Shown here piece by piece: positions 45,213 through 56,422 of a DNA stretch of 64,000 bases. The position numbers and the translations under genes were made by a program. Position 1 is the stretch's first letter. The number at the start of each line of letters is the position of its first letter. Origin of the DNA: Artocarpus heterophyllus (Eukaryota; Streptophyta; Magnoliopsida; Rosales; Moraceae); assembly GCA_025403435.1 (NCBI GenBank), contig CM046345.1:13645930-13709929 (forward strand). Direction: 5' to 3'. The notes beneath the pieces are model-generated. The model was not told the DNA's origin and searched no databases. It saw only the letters and a program-made list of their open reading frames with translations.

Positions 45213-48048
45213 AAATGGTATTAGAGCCTTATGTTATGAACCTTGAGAATTATGCACACATAGGTATGATAGTGAAAAGCCTCTGACAGTCCAATTTTAT
45301 TTTTAGAATTGAGAGAATAGCACCTAGGTGTCATCCATTTATGGTTCACGCGAGTCTCACAAATGAGGGAAGTATGATAAGAGCTAGTTTATCGCTTTTT
45401 GGCAAATGGCAGCAAGGGTTAGATCTAGCAATTTTGAGGCGAGTCGCCGGCATGAGTGCCTTGAGGAGCCTAGGCGTATGTTTATCCCGACTTTCGATAG
45501 AAATGGGAGTCCACAGGTGGCCGAATATCTGTTAAACTCAGTAGTGAAGCATTGGATACCTTTGGTGTACTAGTAGTGTATCAAGTGGAAATCACAGCCC
45601 ATAAGTTGGCAAGCAGTGCTAACACTTGGTAAAAGCAAACAAAGCATCTAGAGAATGATAGGAATATTAGTGGAGAAAGATTCAAGAAATTGTTCCATGA
45701 GCGTTATTTCTGCAGGGATGTAAAGACTGAAGTATTGTCGAATTCTACTGGTTAGAATAGGGTGACAAGACGGTTCAGGAATACGAGGTAAAGTTCAATG
45801 AGTTGGCCAATTTGCTCCATTTGCCATGGCTTCTGAACATGGAAAGTGTATCAAGTTTCAAGATGGGCTTAAGGCATCCATTCGATGGCAACAGGTGGTC
45901 TTACGACTTTAGAATTCTAGTAGGTTAGAGTCGTCAACTTTATTAATAGGAAGAGATTACGCTATCTACTACAAGGATCGGGTGAGAACATCAGGAGGAC
46001 CCTATAGGAGCAATAGGAGAAGTAGTGATCACCAAGTTTGGATGAAGAATCGGCACGGTATCGTTAGCAGTGTAAGCAATAGTTCATCTAGCAGCGGATG
46101 AAGCAGCCCTTACCACTTCTGCCAGTAGCCAGGACGCATCAAGAGGAATTATCTAGTAAGGAATGCTTGATGAGGATCTTGGATCGGAGAGGGTGCAAGC
46201 CATCAGCCTCAACCTTAGTCCTTATCTTTACCTCAGCAACTTCCTTAGCTTCAGCTTCATTAGTTTTCTCTGCAACAGTATCAATTGATGAACCCAGGAC
46301 ATAGCAGCTCTAGCAGAGGAAAAATGAAAGGCTCCAATACAAGTTCACACCATGACATCAGGGAGCTCGGATACATAGACTAGCAACATGAGAGTCGATG
46401 GTACAGTTTCGGTTTCTTAGTTTTTAGTTTCGGTTATATTTAATACTAGTACCATTCATTCTCTCGTTACGAGTTCATTTGTGCATGCCTTGGAATGAGA
46501 AATGAGGAATTTGACGAACCCTTGGTAATTACCTCACCTTTGGGCATGTGTGTGTGTGAACTGTATATGTATGTTTGTAAGATAATGACTGAGGATGAGA
46601 CTCTAGAAGGTAATTTGACTATATTCCCCATGAGTACTTATGATGTGATCTTAGGAATGAACTGGTTGTCCAAGAATATGCAACTGTACATTGTCACATT
46701 ATGGAGGTAACCCAAGTGATCGATAGGGGAACAATGATTGTTTACCAAGGTGGTGATGATCGAGTAATGAGTGATCGACTCATGAAAACGTGTCTAGGTG
46801 TACGAGAAAACATAGCATGCTATATATATATATACACACACACACATACTTCTTTTAGATCTGGAAGAAGAGTCTAATGCTGTAGGAAGAAATGCAACAA
46901 TATTGGTGCCTGATGAGTTCGATGATATCTTCCCCGACAAATTCTTGGGATTAGCATTGCATCGGGAAACTGAGTTTGGCATCGAGTTATTTCGAGAATC
47001 ACTTCAATTTCCATAGCACCACATCAATTGGCACTTGTAGAAATGAAGAAATTAAAGAAACAGCTTTAGGAACTTGCAGCTAAATGATATATTCAGGATA
47101 ACGTGACATTCACTAGTTCTATTCACCGAGAGAAATAATGGTATACCCAGGTTGTGCATTGATTATTGATAGTTGAAATTGGGTCACCGTGAAGAATAAG
47201 TACCCACTCCCCAAGATCGATGGATTGTCTGGTTGGTTAGGAGGTCCTCGATATTTCTCGAGGATGGATTTACAATTCGAATAGCACCAGCTGCATGCCA
47301 AGGAAGCTAAGCTTCTAGGGCATATCATCTCCGAGCTGGGTATCATAGTAGATTTTTCTAGGATGGAGGCTATAGTATAGTGAGAATGACCAAAGATCGT
47401 GGTCGAGCTTCGCAGCTTTTTAGGACTTGCCGAGTACTGCACAAAGTTCATGAAGGATTTCTCAAAAGTAACAGCCCCATTGTTGCGACTGATCAGAAAA
47501 AATATCAGGTTTGAATAGGATGAGAAATGTGGATGCACTTTCCAAGAGTTGAGGAATCGGTTAATTATCATTTCTATATTGACTACATCAAGCAGTGATG
47601 AGTTTTACGAGGTCTACACTGATGCAGCAGGATGAGGACTCGGATGTGTATTGATGCGACATGGACGAGTTGTGGCTTATGGATTGCGATAGTTAGGCCT
47701 CACAAGCAGGACTATCCTACATATAATTTAGAGCTTGCTGCAGTAATTCATGCTTTAGAGATTTGGAGATGCTACTTATTGAAGCAACATTTCAAGTTTT
47801 TCCTAGACTACAGGAGCTTAAGGTATTTGTTCACCCAGAGGGATTCAAATTTGAGGCAACATAGATAGATGGAATATATGGGGGACTATGATTTCTTGCT
47901 GCAGTATCATCCGGGTAAGGCCAACGTGGTTGCCGACGCATTTAGCAGGAGGTCTTCAGGGATCCGCACACATCTAGCACTAGAGGATTGGAAGAAAGAT
48001 GCTACCGTGAGTGAATATGGGCTACAGTACCATGAAGACCTCGATTAA
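45213..48048 (+). pseudogene. Ty3/gypsy gag, protease, RT remnant and RNase H, decayed
   Basis: Gag-like blocks appear near 45440-45790 (EERFKKLFHERYF type), followed by a degenerate zinc knuckle near 46115. Protease C-terminal blocks are at 46600-46670 (STYDVILGMNWLSKN). The reverse transcriptase catalytic core is missing: at about 47285 the sequence jumps from the RT fingers (FSRMDLQF type) to the connection region (LGHIISELGI). RNase H is recognisable at 47605-47960 ([33 protein letters not shown]). Many stops are present. PBS: tggtattagagc at 45216-45227, one base from the Met-tRNA consensus. Confidence 0.8.
46820..46847. repeat. (TA)n(CA)n microsatellite
   Basis: tatatatatatata followed by cacacacacaca within the decayed gypsy region. 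Confidence 0.9.
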
Positions 48049-50879
48049 TATAACGCCCATATGTAGGGGTTAGCAATATTTGATAGATAAAAATAATCTT
48101 AAATTTAACATCATTTAAACTAGTAAAACAGAGCCCATAGGTCATCAAATAGAAAATAAAAATAAATGTTTAAATACAAACCATAATTTTTAGTGTAGCA
48201 TTAAATATTTAAAATACAGTCATCGTCACCATAGTACAATTCCCAATTACTTAACACAGCCATCACGAAAGTAATACAATTCTTACATGTTCTAGACGAG
48301 TTACAAATAAACAAAGATCTTCCAACACGAAACCAGCAGTGTTGTTGCATATTCCTCATTAGATAAGTTGACTGAGTTTTATCTGAGAGATGTAAATATG
48401 ATATGGATGAGAATCAACATGCCCAGTAGGAAAAAACATTACTCATTTTAAGGTTTTATTTATTACCACATTAAATCTACATGGTTAGTTAGTTTTCATC
48501 ATTATCCAGCTTATGAGATTTATTATGATCATATTCCGTGGATACCATAGTTAATCATTACCGACTTTCATACATATACATATATATAAATATTACAATT
48601 CATCATTATTCCTAGGTATCCATATTTAATAAAGTATTATTCAACTCATCGAAACCTAAATAGACGTGCTTGACCACCCTCCAATCATTCCAAAGGTGTT
48701 CTGGTGAGGGGATATTAAGCCTCGAGTTCTCACCAAGTCGATTCTTGTATAGTGTGATATAGGACTTTCGACCCAAGGGACCGTCATTAGCTCCCCCATA
48801 TTTTACCTTTTAGGGTATTCACGCCTAAGGACGTAACCGCTGCCTTTTTCATGTCTTACCATTTCTCTATATTCAATCTTTATTTATAGAGTCAGTTTTC
48901 CTAACCATGTTTCTCAATTTACAACAACATGCGCCAAATCATTATGTTTTTTGTTGTACGATATAGGATGAGTTCCACATCATCATATTATAGATATAAT
49001 CATATACATTTAAGATATCATCTACATATCTTGCAACATAAAACAACCAAATTTTAATTTACCAAAACCTCACAAAAGATGAGTAATAGAATTCCTACCT
49101 TCCAACCTTATCAACAATCTTTTAATCTCAAAATTAATTAACGTTAGCTCCACACACCCTTGATCCTAAGGCAAGCATAAAGACAATTAAAACTAAAGCA
49201 CAACATATAACTACATTCACAAAATAAATCATGTGTAAATCCATCTCACTAGTGTGCCATTAAAGTTCTTATGCAATTTCTTTTTGAATATCAAAATAAA
49301 CAACTTTTGTCTTAAACACAATATAAAATATATACAAGAAATTATATGTTATAGTCTTTAATAAGATTCATAAATCACTTAGGATAGTGTTGGAAAGGTT
49401 ACAAGACATTAAGGGGTTAGGACGTGAGCAAAGTTGGGTTCTTAGTTCAGGTTAGGAGCTAGTATACTATAGCAAATTGGCGGTATACTTTTACAAAAAG
49501 AGGCAGGTTCACTATCTACAATCAGCATATGGGTTAATAGGTGGTTTACTTAAGGTAGACGGGTGTTATACTACCACTGGCAGGTTTACTTGTTTCTAAT
49601 CTGAAAATTGAAAAATTCATAGAAAATAAAATACAACTCTAATTGAGGCTCATGATAGCTTGTTGGAAAGCTTAGGGTGTCACTTTTTAAATTTGCAAAC
49701 TAATTTATAAAATTCATCTTCATTTAATCCCAAAATTTCAAGAAAGAGCTTCCGTCCATAGAGATATTACAAGGTTTATGGAATACCAAGTTTCCTTTTA
49801 CATCAAATCATATTATCCTTATACAAAATTTCAAAACCATGTCAAAATATGTAGTGTACATCATATACTCATAATAAATATATTTCCATGAATGTTATAC
49901 AAAAATCATTACCAAACCATGTCTCTAGCATCTCTTGCACAAATAAGGATGAAAACATGCTTAAGTTTACTCTTCAAGCTCAACACCTTACAACATCAAT
50001 CTTAAAGCTATGGAAACCTATTTTAAACATTCCTAGCATGCTTGTAATATTGTTATCAAACCAAAATAAAGGTTGATTGTCGGTTTTAACACAAGACTCA
50101 AGCTTTTGTTTATAAATGCTTAAATATGCATGTTAACATAACTAGAAATTTGCATGAACTTTGAACACAAAAATTATGCATTAAACATTGAGAAAACATA
50201 TACTAAAAACCAAGTTTGAATGAAAGAAAACCTACCTCAAAACTCCTTTGAAAAGCACCAAGGTTCAGATTAAAAATCAAGCTTGCACTCTTGGGGTTTG
50301 TTGGCCATGGAGGTGATGGTTTTGGCTGGTTTTTGGACAAGAATATGGACTATGTTCCTTGGTGATTTTGGCTAGGTTTAGACTACATTCTTGGCAGCGT
50401 TCTTATTGGTGTTTGAGGAAGAAAATAGGTTGCTTTCCTTGGTGTTTTTGGGAATGTTTGGTGGGCATTTTGCTGCTCCAGTTGCTATGGTATGGCTGGA
50501 AGTTTCCTTGCTTCAAAGGAAGGAAATGGTGGTTGAGTTTTCTTGGCTGCTCTTAGTGTTTTGCTACAGCAAAATGTGAGGAAGAAAGAATGGGAGTGAG
50601 GCAAACGTGAGGAAAGAGGAGATGTTTGATCCGAATAAAAAGAAGGCTACATTATTAAGTAATAATTTAGGGGACAAAGTTGATGGAAGTGGGTGGAGGT
50701 TAGGTTGTGAATGTTTCCTTTGGAGACTTTTACAAGAAAATGCTACTTTAGCATTTTCGTAAATAAGTGGAACATTCAAGGACAACTTAGTAATTTTTAA
50801 AAACAACAAAATTTTAAATTGTCACATTTTATACATTAAAATTTACAAAATCATACATGTTAAAATAGCAGGTATTACA
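48049..50879 (-). mobile_element. Solo-LTR-like insertion in the gypsy pol region (2.83 kb)
   Basis: The gypsy frame breaks off after RNase H at 48048 and resumes with integrase after 50884. The intervening block has short inverted ends (TATAACGCC on the left; TGTAATACC on the right as reverse complement) and is flanked by attaa (48044-48048) and atcaa (50880-50884), a 5-bp duplication with one mismatch. It contains no pol domain on either strand, PBS or purine tract, as expected of a solo LTR. Minus orientation is a guess from resemblance of its start to the neighbouring gypsy LTR. Confidence 0.6.
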
Positions 50880-50884
50880 ATCAA

Positions 50885-51877
50885 GTACCGGTGTATCATG
50901 TGGGATCGGCTTTAGTGTGTGTTTAGATGATAAAGCAGACTTAATGGAGGAACTAGCATCTTCAGGGAATGTGGACGTGAATACAGACCAAGGAGCAATT
51001 TAAAGAAGGGAGGATTCATGCAGATGGGTTGTTGCATTTTAGGGAACGTCTTGCAGTGCTTGCACTTGAATGAGTGACAAAGGCTTTAATGGACGAAGCT
51101 CGCAAGTCTTAGTTCGTTATTAAACCAGGGGGCACGAGAATACATCACGGTTTACAAATGTAGTACAAGTGGAGAGGTAAAAAGAAAGATATTCAAGAGT
51201 ACGTGGTTAAGTACATAACTTGTATCCAGGTAGCAGTTGAACATCAAAAGCCCGTTGGTCAGCTTCAATCGTTTCCTATTCCAGGGTGGGAATGGGAGCT
51301 TGTCACAATGAATTCCCTCACCAGAACACCGAGGACAGAGCAAGGGCATGATGCAATTTGGGTCGTCGTTAACGGTTGACAAAATCGGTACATTTCAACT
51401 CCTACATTTAGGTTGTCGTGTTCAAGACGAGTTCTTGGATGAGCTTTAGGAAACTTTAGGCACGGACTTGGATTTCAACGTGGCTTTTCATCCTCAGACT
51501 GATGGGTAGCTTGAACAAATTGTTTAGATCCTCGAGGATACATTACACGTATGTGTCTTAGACTTTGGTAGAGTTTGCATGCAACGATAGTTATCAAGCG
51601 AGTATCAGGGTGGCACAGTTCGAAGCACCATATAGACGGATGTGTTGATCGTTAGTGAGTCAGGCAGAACCAGAAGACAAGATTATAATTGGACCTAAAG
51701 ATACCTATAAGAACAATGAAAAAAGGTATCGTGATTCGTGATTGGTTAAGAGCTGCTCAGAGTAGGTAGAAGAGTTGTGCGAATAGAAGACGCCGACCTC
51801 TAGGATTCGAGGTAAAGAGATTTCGTTCTCTTAAAGGTTTCACTGTGTAAGTGAGTTTTGCATTTTGGTGTGAGCAA

Positions 51878-51910
<33 letters not shown>

Positions 51911-52261
51911 ACTTGCACCAAGGTACGTTTGTTCGTTCGAGATTTCTCCACATATTAGAGTGATCGTGTATCACCTTGATCTTCCACTCGAACTCTCTCA
52001 TGTTCATGTCGTATTCTGCATGTTGATGCTTCAAAAATGTCCTCTCGAACTAAGTAAGATCGTCTCGATTCATGAAGTGGAGATTCGGGAAAAGGAAGAC
52101 ACGACCTACTACGAGGTGCCGGTTTAGAGTATCGATCGAAAAGAGGTAGGTTTGTGATGCCATGAAATTCTATTAGTGCATGTGGTGCGGTGGCACCACA
52201 GGGTTGATGAGGCAACTTGGGAATTAGAATCAATTATGTGGGAGTTGTATCTGCATTTATT
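50885..52261 (+). pseudogene. Ty3/gypsy integrase and chromodomain-like C-terminus, decayed
   Basis: Blocks typical of plant chromovirus integrases are scattered over several frames: YKWRGKKKDIQEYVVKYITC with QVAVEHQKPVGQLQ (51168-51270), AIWVVVNG (51355) and a GFQRGFSSSD-like counterpart of the catalytic region (51470). The end, HRVDEATWELESIMWELYLHLF (52200-52262), matches the chromodomain-like tail that closes pol. Numerous stops are present. The G32 run interrupts it at 51878. Confidence 0.7.
51878..51909 (+). repeat. Uninterrupted run of 32 guanines
   Basis: G32 lies inside decayed gypsy pol. It is by far the longest G/C homopolymer in the window. It could be a real slippage expansion or an assembly/sequencing artefact. 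Confidence 0.9.
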
Positions 52262-52272
52262 TCTTTTGGGTT

Positions 52273-52543
52273 GGTTCCTTTTTTTTTTAATCCAAAACAC
52301 GAGTTTAACTTATCTCCACCTATGATCATATGGAGGTAAAATTGTCTTTTTCTTTAACCTGACAAGTTGGAATGATCCTCTTCAACTTCTCTCTCACATA
52401 GAGTGGTTCTAATTTAATATTCTCTCAATAATCTTTATACTTTTTCTTCCTATTTTCTTGTTTGCACTCTTCTCCGAGCCTTTGATCCATATTTTTATTT
52501 CAAGTAAATTATACTATTACATCTTAAATTATTTGTTTGTTAA
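52273..52543. repeat. Second copy of the gypsy 5' flank
   Basis: Homologous to 42845-43108, including the MITE arm (52508-52540), although it lies where the 3' untranslated end of the element would be expected. The break is in a poly-T tract at about 52272, just after the chromodomain-like end of pol. Confidence 0.7.
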
Positions 52544-55396
52544 TATAACACCCAGAGTTTAATTAAATAAGGTTAGCATGTAAATGGTGGATTAGTATCC
52601 CTTAATGTGATTTAAATTTAATTTAAACATTTTGTGGTACATTTTAAGTTTATCTCACCTTCAGTTATTTTTATTTGTTATTTTGAATTTCGAAATAAAA
52701 CAATTTGTTAAATGTCCAACATGTCTCTTTTGAAAAACCATATGTTGGAACATGATTTTTATTCTACAGAACCACATTTTCTTCTATTTAACCGCCTCTC
52801 CCCTCCTCTTCTTTACTCACACTCTCTCTTTCTTTCCCAGCCTCTCTCTCTTCTTCTCTCACGCTCTTTCTCCCTTTCTCTCTCCTCTCTTGATTTTTAT
52901 TCAAAATTTAAGCAAAAACTTTGAACCTCAGCTGGATTGGAAGTTCAAGAAACAAGATTCGGTCTCCATAAACCCTAGTTAAAGCTCCAATTTGAGGTTA
53001 GTTTACTAAACTTTTAAGATTTCAAACTTTTTCCCAATACTCTAAATTTCATTGAGATGTTGAAATTTGAGTTTCTAAAGCTTAAGAAACCTTCAATCTA
53101 AGTTAGTAGAGCTCAAATCATCAAGAATCTAGGCTTGATTTCATGAAAATTGGGTTAAATTACATTTTCTCCTTTTTTCTCCATTTTTGGATCTATTCAA
53201 AAATCTTTATGTAAATCTTGTTTAAAGTTGTTTAAAAATATTCTAGTATGTTTTTCTATCATCTATGAACATTACCATGCTTGAAAATTGAGAAAATAAG
53301 TTTAGAATAAAAATTTTGGATTTGGGGAGCCCGAGACTCAGTCTCACGTCCCAAGATTTTTTCAGTTCGATAGGCCGATCTTGAACATTACAGGCCAGAC
53401 TCATGAGTTCGGCATGCCGGATTCATGCCATCGACAGGCCAAACCTGGGCCAGTTCGGTAAGCTAGTGCTGCATGGCTGACATGCCAAACTATGCAGTTT
53501 GGCAGGCCGGACAGAGAAGTTCTGTAGGCCGAACAGATTTCATGAAATTTTGCTATTGTTCACCCATTTTTCGTTGTTAAAAACCTAGATAAAGATTTTA
53601 ACCTCATAATATGATTTTGTGACCTTTAAAGACATACTAAGCCACCATGAGATAGCATAGTATTGTAGAATATTAGATAGCATAGTATTGTAGAATACTC
53701 TGAGTTAGATATTGATAAAGCTTAGTTTACTTTTAAGGTTGATCATGGTTCCATGGAGCTAATGTATAGCAGGTTGGGACTGCGGTGTTAGGTCTCGATG
53801 TAGAGTATCGAGAAAGGACTTCTACCCCTTCTTTGGTAGCCAGGTTTTTAAATGGTTTCGGCCTTAAAGATTCTTTCAAAATGTTTTCAATAAATGATAA
53901 AATGTTTTAAATATTTTCAAAGAGGGCCTTGGCCACAAAAAGACTTGTTACCAAATGGTTTCTTTCAAATTGATTTTTAAGGAATGATTAGAATGAACTT
54001 CTTAGTATTTTTAATTTCTTGTTGAAGAATGAATGATCACAATGAATCAAATAATGAATGAAATGAGAATATCTAGTAAAATGGAACATAATAATGATAA
54101 GATACCAGACGTGTCTACTAGTACCGTCTGAAATGATAAACTAGAGCATGATGCCATACACAGAGATTGGGTCGTGGAGAGTGTGACCTTGGAGGTAGGT
54201 CCTGAAACCTAGTTTGGTCATTACGGTGGTAATACTATGGCTTTGCTAGAAAACAAATAATAAAGAATAATTCCAAATGAATAGAGATTCTAAAGATAAG
54301 GATGAATTTAAATATGTTTTATTTATCTAGTTGAAATTTTGTAAATTATTTTCAAATATGAGAACTTATGTTTAAAACTAATGTTTTCTAAACCTAGTCC
54401 TACTGAGCCTTCTGCTCACATTTCTTTATTTGTTTTAAAAACCTTTCCTCCTAGGTGGATTCCAGCTTAGGATCGATTGGGAGGCGATAGGACAAACACG
54501 TGAGTTGTAGGAATTCTGTTTTGGTTATTTCTTCATTCTAATCAAGGCATGTATCATTTAAATTTTTATCTCTTATATTAGACTGTGATTATAATATTTT
54601 ATTATCGATACCATATGTGTATACTAATGTGGGTCTGGTGGGGCCTGGGTTATGTTCTTCTGTCTTTGTAATTTTATTTTGTAATTAACTATTTCAAAAT
54701 AATGATAATTGCTTAAAAGAGTTTTTTTTTTTTTTTAACTATCACCTTTTTCAAATAACCCAAAATATTTAGGGTCCATTTGGTAAATGGATTCGAATTA
54801 GTGATTTAATTTTAGTTAGTATGATTTGAATAGAATTTGAGTTAATAATTTGAATTCTTATTTGAATTAACGTTTGGATGTACATTTAAGTTTTAATCTG
54901 AGTATGGAATAAAATTGAAATTTGTGTTTGGAAAGGTAGTGAAGATAGTTTTTGATTTATTAATAAATCTAATAAAATCTTAATGTTACTGATCTAAAAA
55001 TATGCAATATGGATCTTGATTTATTCTTCTCTTCATTAAGAACATAGTGAAAAAAGAATTATCTCAACTGGATATTAAATGAAGAATTATGATTTTTTTT
55101 CTCAAATATTGGAGAGAGAATTTTAGTTTTTGCTGTAGCAAAGATATCCGAGTATCAAAAGTTTTGGGGGAATGAGAATTCTAAAAACTTAGATTTTTGA
55201 TACTGAAATGATTCGGATTTTGGAGGAAACAAGTATGTATCCAAAGGATTCTTGATACTCAAATCCAAATTTGGGTCCATTGAGTTCAAAGAATGCATGA
55301 ACCAAATATACCCTTAATTGGTGTTTCTAATAAAAAATTTTGGTTTAATTAACTTAATTAATCATCCACGTCACCCTTGTACTTCGAGGCATGACA
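52544..55396 (+). repeat. Second gypsy LTR (with MITE insertion)
   Basis: Collinear with 43109-45212 apart from an extra about 150 bp near 53480-53640, the MITE at 54772-55313 and many substitutions. Ends GGCATGACA, followed by gttgc. The start is mutated (TATAACACC for TGTAACACC). Confidence 0.75.
54772..55313. mobile_element. 542-bp Tourist/Harbinger-like MITE
   Basis: Terminal inverted repeats GGGTCCATTTGGTAAATG and GGGTATATTTGGTTCATG (reverse complement of the right end) are flanked by tta on both sides (54769-54771, 55314-55316). The 5' LTR at 45139 supplies the empty site (aaaatatttcattggtg). No coding capacity. Confidence 0.85.
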
Positions 55397-55700
55397 GTTG
55401 CACAATACACATGAACTTTTAATCTTTTCAAAATGCCCCTTGATTTTTAAAATCATTGATAATTGAGATCCAATAGCTAATGAGCGTGCGCATAAATTTT
55501 TTTTAAGGTAGAGCTCATCATTTTAAGTAGAAAGTTGAAGCTCAGCATGTAGAAAAGAGTACTAAATAGAAATTAAAAGTAACTATTGGACCTTAATTAC
55601 TAATGATTTTAAAATTTAAAGCATATTTTACCAAGATCAAAAATTTGAAATGCATTATACAAAAAGCGAATAATTTAAGGTGCAACAATACAATTTATTC

Positions 55701-56349
55701 TTTTATTTCTCTCTCTTGAAAGCGATGTTAGGTTGAAACTGTAGAATGCTAAAAAGAAAGTTTTCTCATATGTGCTTGAATCAGAGAACTATCGTATATT
55801 TGGCTTAATTAGTTTTAAAAGGAAAGTACTTGATAAATAAAAAGTTTCAAGAGTTAGACTGGCGGAGGAAACAATCTATCAATATGTGTTTTACGATATA
55901 TAAATCATACTCATTTTTCTTATTTTTGAGAAAGTGGACTAATCCAATTTTTTAGATGAATATGATAATTTTGTTTTCTTCTAGATAATAAATTCAAATT
56001 CAAAGGCGCTATAGAATATTTCCCTTAGAATATACTGTTAAAAAAATAAGCGAATTCAAAAAAGGATAATTATTTTTATATTAAAAGAGAAAAACACCTG
56101 AAATTGCTAGTTCCCATGTTGTTAAAAAACATAATCTAAGGGAAAAATAGTGAAAAAAATAAAATAAAATAAACTAACCGAGTAAATTTAACGTATAGTT
56201 AAAAGAAAAAAGAAAAACTTACGGAAAAAGAAAAGAGCAAATCAAAAAAAAAAAAGTTCAAACCAAAAGGATAAACTCTAAAGAAAAAAAAAAAGAAGAT
56301 AAATCTAACGTAAAAAAAAATCTGAAAGGCTAAGCAGCTATACGATAAC
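55701..56349. other. A-rich upstream region of the pectinesterase gene
   Basis: No gene is seen. Long A-rich runs occur at 56040-56330. Promoter elements other than the TATA box could not be assigned with confidence. Confidence 0.5.
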
Positions 56350-56362
56350 TATATATATATAG
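56350..56362 (+). promoter_or_regulatory. TATA box of the pectinesterase gene
   Basis: tatatatatata, followed by gg, lies about 60-73 bp upstream of the start codon. This predicts a transcript start near 56390 and a short 5' leader of about 35 nt. Confidence 0.6.
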
Positions 56363-56422
56363 GTAGGAGGACAACAACACCATAATCAAACACTCCTTAG
56401 TCTGTTCTCTGAATTTTTCAGA

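Larger units (their letters stand above)
43069..55700. repeat. Hairpin MITE split by the gypsy insertion
   Basis: The left arm (aaattgtactattgcatctt... at 43071-43099) matches the reverse complement of 55666-55700 at about 26 of 29 positions. The left-arm continuation resumes after the second LTR at 55402 (cacaatacacatgaacttttaatc) and pairs with gatcaaaaatttgaaatgcat at 55635. Removing the LTR insertion restores one long foldback of about 340 bp. Confidence 0.6.

Noticed and set aside
50359..50579. Overlapping Trp/Phe-rich frames
   Set aside because: They sit in the solo-LTR-like block in two overlapping frames, with no domain and no conservation test possible.
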